Assembly (NCBI GenBank): GCA_945867665.1
Contig: CAMBIR010000015.1
Location: forward strand, 1 to 36,996
Reading direction: 5' to 3'
Source of the DNA: an uncultured Bacillota bacterium
Lineage (GTDB): Bacteria; Bacillota_I; Bacilli_A; RF39; UBA660
Length of the DNA stretch: 36,996 nucleotides
The position numbers and the translations under genes are program-made. Shown here in pieces: positions 25,494 to 32,800 of this stretch (its first letter is position 1; the number at the start of each line of letters is the position of its first letter). The notes below the pieces were generated by a model that worked only from the letters and a program-made list of their open reading frames with translations, was not told where the DNA came from and searched no databases.

Positions 25494-25684
25494 AATACCC
25501 CTACTTTACTTGTTTTCTATTATATTCTATTAAGAAAAATATTTTTAAGTATTTTCTTTAATAAAATACATTTAAAAAAATTTGTTCATTAGTAGTTTAA
25601 CATCATTTTGATTTTACGTAAATTGACAAAATTTGCAAAGTGTCCATTATGTCAACAAGGAGAAATTTTTGAGGTAAAAAAAGA

Positions 25685-25721
25685 CTTTAATCCTTTTAAT
25701 TTGCTTCTTGAAGGACTAAAG
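25685..25721 (-). terminator. Terminator of clpC, overlapping its 3' end
   Basis: CTTTAATCC (25685-25693) pairs with GGACTAAAG (25713-25721, one wobble), with the stop codon in the loop. On the minus strand a run of seven T follows at 25676-25682. Confidence 0.7.
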
Positions 25722-27993
25722 TACTGATTTCTAACTTTTCTTCTTTAATTTTTTTGTCAATGATTTGGTTTTCTAGTTTGCTTTCAATAATTTTGGCAAT
25801 CTTTCTGGCACCATACTCTTGATATTTTGATTCTTTGATAATTTCTGTTGTAATGGTGTTTGAAAGTTTTAAAGTTGGATATTTTTTTTCTAATTTTTTT
25901 AATTGTCTTTTAATGATATTTGTGATATCTTTTTCGGTTAGCGCGTTAAAAGGAATGACGCTATCGATTCGGTTTAAAAGAGGAAGAGGAAGTTTTTGTT
26001 TTAGGCTGCTTTCTAGACTTGCGGTTTGTTCTTTAGAAAAACCTACTTTACTTTCTTCGAATCCTAAATTAGAAGTCATGATAATGATATTATTTTTAAG
26101 GTTAACTTTATTATTTTTAGCATCGGTAAGTTCTCCTTCATCTAGAATCTGATAAAGAAGATTTAAAACACTTGGGCTTGCTTTATCTACTTCATCCAAT
26201 AGAATTACCGCAGTTGGTTTTTCTTTGATTTTGGTAAGGACCGTATTGTTGTCGTCATAGCCAACATATCCTGGAGAGGAACCAATAATTTTGGTAATTG
26301 AAGCTTCCGTTGCATACTCACTCATGTCTAGGCGAATGAGGTTTTTCTTTCCATTTAAAAATTTAGCATAAGCCGTGGCTAGGTTCGTTTTCCCGACACC
26401 GGTTGGGCCGACAAAAAGGTAGGACTTGACGTGAGGGGTATTATACCCTAGTTTTGTCTTTTTGGTTGCTTTAATTAATTCGGCAATGGCTTTATCTTGA
26501 CCAATGATATTTTCTTTTAATTCTTTTTCTAATTTTTCAATGGTATCAATTTTTTCTTTTAAAATTTCGTAAACGGGAATTTCTGTTTTTTCATGAATGA
26601 CTCTCGCGATATCTTCTAAAGTTACGGTTTTATCTGTTTTTTTATTTTCTAATTCTAAACTATTAATTTTAGAGGTTAACGCTGATTCTTTTTTTAGGGA
26701 TACATAGGCTTCTTTAAGATTATTTTCTAGGATATAAGAATTTTTTTCTTTTTGAATTTTATCTCTTTCTTTTTTTAGGGTGCTGATTTTTCTTAATTCT
26801 TTTGTTTCTTTGATACTAATGGAAGAAGCCACTTCATCTAAGATATCAATTGATTTATCTGGATTATGCCGATAATAGATATATTTATCTGCAAGAGAGA
26901 CAATTTCTTTAACCATATCATCTGGAATTTTTACTTGATGATAGTGTTCATAAATGGGTTTTAGTTTGGTTAAAATTTGAATGGTTGTTTTCAGACTTGG
27001 TTCTTCAACCATGACTTTTTGAAATCTTCGGTCTAAGGCTTTATCTTCTTCGATAAATTTTTGGTATTCTTTAGTTGTCGTAGCTCCGATACAATGAATT
27101 GTTCCCCTTGCTAAGGATGGCTTTAAAATATTAGAAGCATCAATGGCTCCTTCGGCTCCACCTGCTCCCACTAGGGTATGAATTTCATCAATAAAAAGAA
27201 TAATATTTTCTTCTTGTTCTACTTCTTTTAAGATTTTTTGCATTCTTTCTTCAAATTCGCCTCGATATTTGGTTCCAGATACAAGGGTTGCCATGTCTAG
27301 AGAAATAATTCTTTTATTCTGTAAGTTTAGGGGAACTGAACCTTCTGCGATTTTTGTGGACAATGCCTCAATAATAGCCGTCTTTCCTACGCCAGCTTCT
27401 CCTATTAAAATCGGATTATTTTTGGTCCTGCGGCAAAGAATTTCAATGACACGATTGAGTTCTTTCTCTCTTCCAATGACAGGATCAATTTTTTTACTTC
27501 TAGCTTTTTCTACTAAATCGTAACCTAGTTCATCAATTAATAGTTTTCTTTTATGCCTCTTTTGTTTTTTAATTAATTTTCCAGAGAATTCATCATATAA
27601 ATCTTCTAGTGAAATTCCCATTCCAATTAAAATTCGAATTGCAATACCCTCTCCTTCTTCTAAAAGGGACGCAAAAAGATGAGCAGGAGTCACTTCTCCA
27701 TTATTATTATCTTTAGCATCTAAAAGGGAATTTTCCATAATTTTTTTAAGAAGTGGTGTATAAAGGTAGAATTTTGTTTTTTTAGTACCTGTTCCAATTA
27801 TGGATAAAATTTCTTGTTTAAAGTTTTCATAAGTTAATCCATATTCTCCTAATTTTTGAGACAAGCTTTCTTCATTTTTTAAAATCGATAAAATTAAATG
27901 CTCTGTTCCAATATAAGGATGATTTAAGGCTATCATCTCTTCTCTTGCTTTTAATAATACGTATTGTGCTTCTTCACTAAAATTACCAAGCAT
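25696..27993 (-). CDS. clpC: ClpC-type AAA+ unfoldase
   Basis: A 765-residue Hsp100 ATPase. Clp N-repeats (1-140), AAA-1 with Walker A GEAGVGKT (198-205) and Walker B FIDEIH (267-272), a coiled middle insert (about 395-450) and AAA-2 with GPTGVGKT (529-536) and LLDEVDK (about 598-604). VGF at 650-652 matches the ClpP-binding loop, so it should deliver substrates to ClpP. The protein is somewhat shorter than typical ClpC (about 810), and the usual ctsR-mcsA-mcsB neighbours are absent. No CtsR or CIRCE site was recognised upstream. A good ribosome site (AAGGAG) precedes the ATG. Confidence 0.88.
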   Translation of the reverse strand: MLGNFSEEAQYVLLKAREEMIALNHPYIGTEHLILSILKNEESLSQKLGEYGLTYENFKQEILSIIGTGTKKTKFYLYTPLLKKIMENSLLDAKDNNNGEVTPAHLFASLLEEGEGIAIRILIGMGISLEDLYDEFSGKLIKKQKRHKRKLLIDELGYDLVEKARSKKIDPVIGREKELNRVIEILCRRTKNNPILIGEAGVGKTAIIEALSTKIAEGSVPLNLQNKRIISLDMATLVSGTKYRGEFEERMQKILKEVEQEENIILFIDEIHTLVGAGGAEGAIDASNILKPSLARGTIHCIGATTTKEYQKFIEEDKALDRRFQKVMVEEPSLKTTIQILTKLKPIYEHYHQVKIPDDMVKEIVSLADKYIYYRHNPDKSIDILDEVASSISIKETKELRKISTLKKERDKIQKEKNSYILENNLKEAYVSLKKESALTSKINSLELENKKTDKTVTLEDIARVIHEKTEIPVYEILKEKIDTIEKLEKELKENIIGQDKAIAELIKATKKTKLGYNTPHVKSYLFVGPTGVGKTNLATAYAKFLNGKKNLIRLDMSEYATEASITKIIGSSPGYVGYDDNNTVLTKIKEKPTAVILLDEVDKASPSVLNLLYQILDEGELTDAKNNKVNLKNNIIIMTSNLGFEESKVGFSKEQTASLESSLKQKLPLPLLNRIDSVIPFNALTEKDITNIIKRQLKKLEKKYPTLKLSNTITTEIIKESKYQEYGARKIAKIIESKLENQIIDKKIKEEKLEISTLVLQEAN

Positions 27994-28178
27994 GTTTATG
28001 CTCCTTTCTTCATTATTTTTGTGATTGATTATTTTGTTATTATTATTTGTATTAAGATTATTTTTTATCTTATATCTTATGGTTATTGCTTTTTTATGAT
28101 TTCTTTTTATTTGATTCTTATTTCTTGATTTGTGTATCTATAGTTATTTTGGGACGTATTTTTTCATTTTAAACAATT
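27994..28178. other. Gene-free spacer before clpC
   Basis: T-rich on the plus strand. It contains the clpC ribosome site but no convincing -35/-10 pair, no strong hairpin and no ORF with a ribosome site. Confidence 0.4.
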
Positions 28179-28604
28179 TTAATGTAATTCTTGACATGTT
28201 CCAGGGGTTGGTCTATAAAAGCAGTGATTTTTGTAACGACCGGCTAAGTTTTGATCCCACCAGGTTGCTTTGCAAGATTCTCCTGTTGTAGGGGCATAAA
28301 ACCATAGTGCATTCGTTGCTGGATAGTAATATTCTCCTCGAATAATTCTTCTTGCTAGACTTTTTTCCTTTTCCGTTGGATTTCTATAAAATAAACTACT
28401 AGAAGGGCCGCTGAAACCTCCTGGGGACTGATAAACCATTTTACTAATAGTTGTGATATCTTTAAATGTTAGGCATTTGGCGATGACACGGTTAATTCCA
28501 ACATTACCAACCATTAGCATTCCTAGATTCCCCTCACCTACGGCTTCTGCACGCATTAAACGTGCTAAGAGTTCTAATTCTTTCTCGGTATATTTTACAA
28601 TCAT
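28179..28604 (-). CDS. SleB/CwlJ-type cell wall hydrolase
   Basis: About 141 residues from the preferred ATG at 28604, which has AGGTGG directly upstream; a longer frame to 28646 exists with a weaker site. LLARLMRAEAVGEGNLGMLMVGNVGINRV (catalytic Glu of the SleB fold within AEAVGEG), SPGGFSG and NALWFYAP are typical of the hydrolase_2/SleB family, which cleaves peptidoglycan, classically spore cortex. No signal peptide is visible, so export or release is unclear. A striking 21-base inverted repeat sits in the divergent promoter region shared with ylmH. Confidence 0.8.
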   Translation of the reverse strand: MIVKYTEKELELLARLMRAEAVGEGNLGMLMVGNVGINRVIAKCLTFKDITTISKMVYQSPGGFSGPSSSLFYRNPTEKEKSLARRIIRGEYYYPATNALWFYAPTTGESCKATWWDQNLAGRYKNHCFYRPTPGTCQELH

Positions 28605-28686
28605 TTTACCACCTAGAATAGTATATGCTAAAGGGTGTGAATTCATGACTTGTCCTATGTCTTTGTCATGTTTTCGTTCTTTATAG

Positions 28687-28707
28687 AAAATACTGATTCA
28701 GTATTTT
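28687..28707. promoter_or_regulatory. Perfect inverted repeat between two divergent genes (operator candidate)
   Basis: AAAATACTG (28687-28695) and CAGTATTTT (28699-28707) with only ATT between. It lies just upstream of a possible TATAAA for the hydrolase gene. Its half ATTCAGTATTTT also occurs inside the promoter at 30496-30524 and, inverted, near 19186-19197, which favours a protein-binding site over a terminator. Confidence 0.5.
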
Positions 28708-28739
28708 ACTAAAAATAAAAAAACAAGATTGGGAAAGGG

Positions 28740-28768
28740 TTGGGAATTTGTTTAAGGAATGGTATAAT
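28740..28768 (+). promoter_or_regulatory. Promoter of ylmH, TTGGGA-17-TATAAT with extended -10
   Basis: TTGGGA (28740-28745) and TATAAT (28763-28768) are 17 bases apart, with TGG before the -10. AGGAAGG at 28771-28777 follows closely. Confidence 0.65.
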
Positions 28769-28785
28769 TTAGGAAGGTGATACAA

Positions 28786-29478
28786 ATGAGGGGTAATCAA
28801 TACAAACAAGAAAAATATATGGGAAAGCTAATGCGTGGGGAGTGCTCTGGCTTTGTGTCGGGAAATATAGCTTCGATGGTGCGCATGCAGTTGGGGAAGC
28901 TGGAGTTTTCGACGTTTTGTCCTTTTGAGAGCGCGGATAAAGTTATTTTTTATACAAAAGCTAAACCTAAGGTTAGTTTGTGTAAGATTTTGTGCAAGGG
29001 TGAAATTACGCACGCGATGGTTTTAGGTACTTTATTTGGACTTTCTCTTTGTGATGATGTATTTGGCGATATTGTGTATTATCAGGGGTATTTTTATGTT
29101 TATGTTTTTTCTGAGATTTATGATTATTTGAAGCAAGAGTTGGTTCAGATTGGAAAGTATTCTGCCCGGATAGAGGAAGTTCCATTAGATAGTTTAGCAG
29201 ATTACCAGCGGGAGTTTTTGACGAAAAAGGTCATTGTATCTAGTTTACGTGTAGATAATGTAATTTCGCGTGTTATTGGGGATAGTCGAGATGGAATTTT
29301 AGAGAGAATTCGGGAACAAGAGGTTATTTTAAATGATGATATTTTAAAGAAAAAGCATACTATTTTAAGAGAGGGCGATCGATTTAGTGTCAGAGGATAT
29401 GGAAAGTTTTTGTTTGACCGAATTGAGGGAGAGACAAAAAAGGGGCATTTGATTTTGGTTATAAAAAAATATTGCTAA
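28786..29478 (+). CDS. ylmH: YlmH-like S4-domain RNA-binding protein
   Basis: About 230 residues. The central DDVFGDIVYYQGYFYVYV and the C-terminal S4 domain (LRVDNVISRV, EQEVILNDDILKKKHTILREGDRFSVRGYGKF) match YlmH, an S4 protein that binds the ribosome/tRNA complex and acts in ribosome quality control. ATG at 28786 is preferred over GTG at 28777, which lies inside the ribosome site AGGAAGGTGA. In most Firmicutes ylmH sits in the ftsZ/sepF cluster; here it is alone. No clear terminator follows directly. Confidence 0.88.
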   Translation: MRGNQYKQEKYMGKLMRGECSGFVSGNIASMVRMQLGKLEFSTFCPFESADKVIFYTKAKPKVSLCKILCKGEITHAMVLGTLFGLSLCDDVFGDIVYYQGYFYVYVFSEIYDYLKQELVQIGKYSARIEEVPLDSLADYQREFLTKKVIVSSLRVDNVISRVIGDSRDGILERIREQEVILNDDILKKKHTILREGDRFSVRGYGKFLFDRIEGETKKGHLILVIKKYC

Positions 29479-29927
29479 AATGAGGGAGAGAATTTAGAAA
29501 TTATCTAGTTAAGGAAAGAGAGGTTTTTTGGTGGGAATATAGGAATCGGGATAAAAAATAAGAGAAAATGAAGCTAATAATAAAAAAAGAAAGAATAAAA
29601 TAGTGGTGTATAAAAAGGAATCGTCTAAATAATGTAAATAAAAATGATGAAAGGAAAAAATAAGACAAATAAAAAATAAAATAAAGAAAAAAACGCCTCT
29701 AAAAAATAGATGGGCATTTAAGTTAAGATAAAGGTTCAAATTTGAAAAAGAGCCTTTATTTTCTCAGATTTTTAATCGAGTAACTATAGATTTGAATGAT
29801 AGTTATCTGTCCGTTTGAATCTTTTTTATAAATTTAGTTCATGAAAAATTAGAATTAAAAGGTTTTAGCTTGTAAATTGATGGTAGAAATATTTTTATTT
29901 ATTTGGACTTATATTATGTATTTTCGG
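29479..29927. other. Largely gene-free spacer after ylmH
   Basis: No firm gene in about 450 bases. AAAGGTTC (29730-29737) pairs with GAGCCTTT (29750-29757) followed by ATTTTCTC, and AGATT...AATCT with six T ends near 29823; either could be a late terminator for ylmH. The only ORF is the doubtful hydrophobic one on the minus strand at 29509-29739. Confidence 0.5.
29509..29739 (-). CDS. Possible small two-helix membrane protein
   Basis: A 76-residue frame, almost entirely two hydrophobic segments (about 11-30 and 43-62) joined by HHFYLHYLDDS, with a polar end. It begins at TTG without a recognisable ribosome site, inside a hairpin. The strand is T-rich, which alone can create such a frame. Reported as weak. 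Confidence 0.25.
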   Translation of the reverse strand: MNLYLNLNAHLFFRGVFFFILFFICLIFSFHHFYLHYLDDSFLYTTILFFLFLLLASFSLIFYPDSYIPTKKPLFP

Positions 29928-30458
29928 TTATTGTACAGTTGAAGTTTGAGTGGATTTAGCATAAACATATCCTGAATAAGAAGTATCATTGTAAGTTCCT
30001 AGAGAAGTTGTGGAATCTATCCAAAGATAAATTTTGTATTCTGTTTTGGTATCTGTTAGGGGAACGGTCGCTAGTAAGGTATCTGTTCCTGTTTTTGTTA
30101 TTGCCCCTTCTGAAACCATAGTTCCTGCTTTTTCTACTCTATATTTGAAAGATCCATTACTGATTGGGGCGGTTGTTGTTGATTGAGTATAGAGATAGAT
30201 TTGGGACTCTGTATATATTTTGCAACTGGTATCTTTAGATAATGTTACTGTTGTGGTGGTTCCTTCTGTATAGGTAGTGCTGCTTTTTAGGGAAGCATTT
30301 GTAATATTTTGTCCTGTATAGCTTACATTGAAGCATCCTGCTGTTCCTGTTGCATTTGATGGGGTTGCGGTTAGATTGATGTATGCATATGTTGCTGATA
30401 GGGAAAATATTACTACAAGGCCTACAATGATGATGGATTTTAGATTTTCTTTTTTCAT
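29928..30458 (-). CDS. Fourth SipW-type secreted protein
   Basis: About 176 residues from ATG 30458, which has AAGGAG nine bases upstream; a frame to 30500 is less likely. MKKENLKSIIIVGLVVIFSL then SATYAYINLTATPS is a SipW-type signal peptide. The mature part is Thr/Ser-rich beta structure with CFNVSYTG and SCKIYTESQIYLYT. It lacks the CVD...CQVY and WINET boxes of the three proteins at 0-7 kb, so it is a different subfamily. Promoter TTGAAA-17-TATGAT. Likely surface-exposed or secreted; no specific function can be given. Confidence 0.75.
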   Translation of the reverse strand: MKKENLKSIIIVGLVVIFSLSATYAYINLTATPSNATGTAGCFNVSYTGQNITNASLKSSTTYTEGTTTTVTLSKDTSCKIYTESQIYLYTQSTTTAPISNGSFKYRVEKAGTMVSEGAITKTGTDTLLATVPLTDTKTEYKIYLWIDSTTSLGTYNDTSYSGYVYAKSTQTSTVQ

Positions 30459-30495
30459 AGGGATAATCTCCTTCCTATGTTTTATTTCTGTTCTA

Positions 30496-30524
30496 ATCAT
30501 ATCAAAAATTCAGTATTTTTTCAA
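30496..30524 (-). promoter_or_regulatory. Promoter TTGAAA-17-TATGAT
   Basis: On the minus strand TTGAAA (30519-30524) and TATGAT (30496-30501). The spacer contains the ATTCAGTATTTT half-site (30508-30519) also found at 28696-28707. Confidence 0.65.
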
Positions 30525-30709
30525 TATGAACAAAGAATAAAAATAGGAAATGTTTGGAAGTTGTTGGTTGATGGGATTATTTTTTCTCTAGATTTTGGGT
30601 AAGAAGTTTAAAATAATTGTTTATGGAGAATTTGAATATTTGGTTTAAATTTTAAGAAGGATTAATTTTTACTGTTTTTGGATAATTATAATGGAGAAAA
30701 AGGCCAAAA

Positions 30710-30741
30710 AAAATCACATCTTAATTTTCGAATGTGATTTT
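30710..30741 (-). terminator. Strong terminator of the LysM gene
   Basis: Perfect 10-bp stem AAAATCACAT (30710-30719) with ATGTGATTTT (30732-30741), followed on the minus strand by eight T. It lies about 80 bases past the stop at 30823. Confidence 0.85.
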
Positions 30742-30822
30742 AGTTCATTTTAAGGATGAGTGATTTCTTTTTATGATTTTATCTTTTATTTACAAATATT
30801 ATCATTTATTGCAAATATTTTT

Positions 30823-31788
30823 TTAATTGATAAGGATGTTTTGGCCGATGGCGAGGTTGTTTGTGGTTAGGTTGTTTAGTGTTTTTAGGTTATTTACGGT
30901 AGTATTGAATTCTCTGGCTAAGGAGTATAGGGTGTCGCCTGGCTTAACGGTGTAAGTTGTGGTAGTGATTGGCTTGGTAATGGTTGTTGTAGATGGTATT
31001 TTTAGTTGTTGGCCGATGGTTAAGTTATTTGTGTTTAAATTATTTAGAGACTTGATTTTTTCTGTTGTGGTATTATAGTTTTTGGCGATGGAATATAGGG
31101 TATCACCTTTTTGGACAGTGTAGGTTGTGGTAGTTGTTGGGACTTGGATGATTTCTGTTGATGGAAGTTTTATGGTTTGACCGATGGTTAAAATGTCATT
31201 GGCTAGGTTATTTAGTTGTTTTAGAATGTCTACGGTAGTATTATTTTGTGAAGCTATTCTATAGAGTGTGTCGCCTGACTTGACAGTATAGGTAAGGTTA
31301 GGAGTTGATTTGGGCGGAATTGCGAGGGTTTGGCCAATGGTTAAATTATTGCTGGTTAGTTGATTTTGTTTTTTTATGGCATCTACTGTTGTGTTATATT
31401 TTTGGGCTATTGAGTATAAGGTGTCTCCTTTTTTTATAGTGATTGTTTGGGTAGAATTATTTTGTGGAGGAATATAGGGAATGTTTTTATATTCTAAAAT
31501 GGATTTGATTACGGCTTCTGCTAATTCTTTATAATTATTGTTTAGAAATTGGTTGTTGGAAGGGGTGTCATCGATGAACCCGTATTCGACGATGAGTGGT
31601 TGCGTTGTACCCGTGTTACGATGGATAAAATAGTAGTCCTTGTTGGGATTGGATGGGAGAGTTTTTTGGTAGGTTCGACGGGTGGTTTGGCCTGCTAGTG
31701 AGAGATTTTTGAGGATGGAGTCTGGAAGGGTTACAGAGTTGCGAAGGGCGTAAATTACTTCAGCACCGGTACCACCACAATAGTTCAT
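30823..31788 (-). CDS. N-acetylmuramoyl-L-alanine amidase, N-terminal half missing, with four LysM repeats
   Basis: The 321-residue frame starts abruptly at MNYCGGTGAEVIYAL, which corresponds to the middle of an Amidase_3 domain (usually SIHxN then GGTGTEV). The C-terminal half is intact: LIVEYGFIDDTPSNNQFL with the catalytic Glu of the EYGFI/EIGF type. Four LysM modules follow (about 115-160, 168-212, 220-264, 276-321), each with GDTLYxIA and LTIGQ, which bind peptidoglycan. The upstream metal ligands (His, Glu, His) are absent, an in-frame TAA lies two codons before the ATG, and no ribosome site is seen. The break coincides with the end of a serine-recombinase region, so the gene was probably split by integration. 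Best treated as the 3' part of an interrupted gene. Confidence 0.75.
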   Translation of the reverse strand: MNYCGGTGAEVIYALRNSVTLPDSILKNLSLAGQTTRRTYQKTLPSNPNKDYYFIHRNTGTTQPLIVEYGFIDDTPSNNQFLNNNYKELAEAVIKSILEYKNIPYIPPQNNSTQTITIKKGDTLYSIAQKYNTTVDAIKKQNQLTSNNLTIGQTLAIPPKSTPNLTYTVKSGDTLYRIASQNNTTVDILKQLNNLANDILTIGQTIKLPSTEIIQVPTTTTTYTVQKGDTLYSIAKNYNTTTEKIKSLNNLNTNNLTIGQQLKIPSTTTITKPITTTTYTVKPGDTLYSLAREFNTTVNNLKTLNNLTTNNLAIGQNILIN

Positions 31789-31806
31789 TATCCATTATCA
31801 AAAAAA

Positions 31807-31831
31807 CTAATTATAAAATTATTATAACTAG
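31807..31831 (-). terminator. Terminator at the left end of the mobile region
   Basis: CTAATTATAA (31807-31816) and TTATAACTAG (31822-31831) form a 10-bp stem with one wobble pair on the minus strand, then seven T. The stem includes the stop codon at 31828. Confidence 0.75.
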
Positions 31832-32394
31832 CTTAAAATTAACCTTTTAACACGTGGTTGTTGTTTTACTGGTTTAACAAATTGATTTTCTAATGCTAAA
31901 ACACTATTTTTATATCTACTATATGCCTCGTCAAAATTGTCTTCTTCTATTTTTCTTACACAATATAAAACAACATTATCATAAATATACTTATATACAT
32001 TATCTTTGTTATCAGATTTTTCTATTTCATCCACAATTATTGGAGCAATTTCATAATAATGTTCTTTATCTTCTTGTGATACAAATTTATCTCTAAACCA
32101 TCTTAAAATATCTAATTGATAACATTGATCATCAAAATTATTTTTTAGATTTCTCATACAAGCCGTTGTTAAATAACAGCTTGTATCTGTAGTTTCTTTT
32201 TCTCCACTTGTCGTATCAACAATTGTTCCCTTTCCTGTATCACTATCATAATTAATATGAATAGAACCGTGATTTGGATTTTCGGCCGGGCAACTATCAT
32301 ATATATCAATATGATCTCTACCATATTTATCAGTAGAAGTTCTTATTTCAACTCCTTCATCATTAACATAATGTCCATATTCATCTTTACCCAT
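31828..32394 (-). CDS. CFI-box-like protein of unknown function
   Basis: About 188 residues from ATG 32394; GAGGT lies just upstream and the longer frame to 32412 has none. The N-terminal 75 residues are polar and repetitive (KDEYGHYVNDEGVEIRTSTDKYG). The second part begins CYLTTACMRNL and continues ILRWFRDKFV, like the C-terminal 'CFI-box' (CFIATA...LRxFRD) domain found in many accessory proteins; it ends in a helical stretch. No membrane segment. Its start overlaps the stop of the upstream gene by eight bases. It is the last gene before the left junction of the mobile region. Function unknown. Confidence 0.6.
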   Translation of the reverse strand: MGKDEYGHYVNDEGVEIRTSTDKYGRDHIDIYDSCPAENPNHGSIHINYDSDTGKGTIVDTTSGEKETTDTSCYLTTACMRNLKNNFDDQCYQLDILRWFRDKFVSQEDKEHYYEIAPIIVDEIEKSDNKDNVYKYIYDNVVLYCVRKIEEDNFDEAYSRYKNSVLALENQFVKPVKQQPRVKRLILS

Positions 32395-32722
32395 TTTTTT
32401 TACCTCTTTCATTATTTATTTCTTTTACAATTATTTCATATCTAATTAAAATATTATCGGATAACATTGATTCCATTCCTATCGATTTATTAAGTATTAA
32501 ATCATTTCTTATATCATCTAATAAATCATGTATTCTTAATGAATTATCATAGGAAATAATATCTAAATTTCTATTTTCATAATAATATTTAACCCATTTT
32601 ATTAATTCATCAAGCACACTTTCATAATCACTCTTCATATCTTTTAATGACTCTAAATGAACAGCAATTGTTAAATTACCAATAATATCTGCGAAATCAC
32701 TAATTAATTTTCTATTAATCAT
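32387..32722 (-). CDS. Small helical protein of unknown function
   Basis: About 111 residues from ATG 32722 (GGTGAG upstream), or 116 from the TTG at 32737 (AAGGAAG nine bases upstream); the start is not certain. It is predicted to be all-helical and acidic, with no Cys and no membrane segment. It is cotranscribed with, and overlaps, the CFI-box-like gene, and both follow a promoter placed right after the recombinase stop. I do not recognise the family. Confidence 0.55.
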   Translation of the reverse strand: MINRKLISDFADIIGNLTIAVHLESLKDMKSDYESVLDELIKWVKYYYENRNLDIISYDNSLRIHDLLDDIRNDLILNKSIGMESMLSDNILIRYEIIVKEINNERGKKNG

Positions 32723-32763
32723 ATGCTCACCAATCAATCTGCAATTCTTCCTTTCTTGTAAAT

Positions 32764-32792
32764 ATTATAAGTTTTTTTATAAAGAAAAGCAA
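32764..32792 (-). promoter_or_regulatory. Promoter of the two small cargo genes, TTGCTT-17-TATAAT
   Basis: On the minus strand TTGCTT (32787-32792) and TATAAT (32764-32769). It lies between the recombinase stop and the next gene, so the cargo genes need not depend on the recombinase transcript. Confidence 0.65.
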
Positions 32793-32800
32793 GATAGCTA

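Larger units (their letters stand above)
30459..30822. other. Gene-free spacer
   Basis: Holds the promoter of the fourth SipW-type gene at its left end and the terminator of the LysM gene at 30710-30741. Between them, no ORF with a ribosome site and no other clear structure. Confidence 0.5.

Noticed and set aside
25623..25655. TTGACA...TGTCAA as a rightward promoter or operator
   Set aside because: TTGACA lacks a usable -10 at 16-18 bases, and no gene follows on the plus strand; the inverted arms are only six bases.
28777..28785. GTG start for ylmH
   Set aside because: The GTG is part of the ribosome site itself; ATG at 28786 has correct spacing.
30661..30745. 20-codon plus-strand frame starting at ATG near 30691
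   Set aside because: It runs through a strong terminator hairpin and has no ribosome site.
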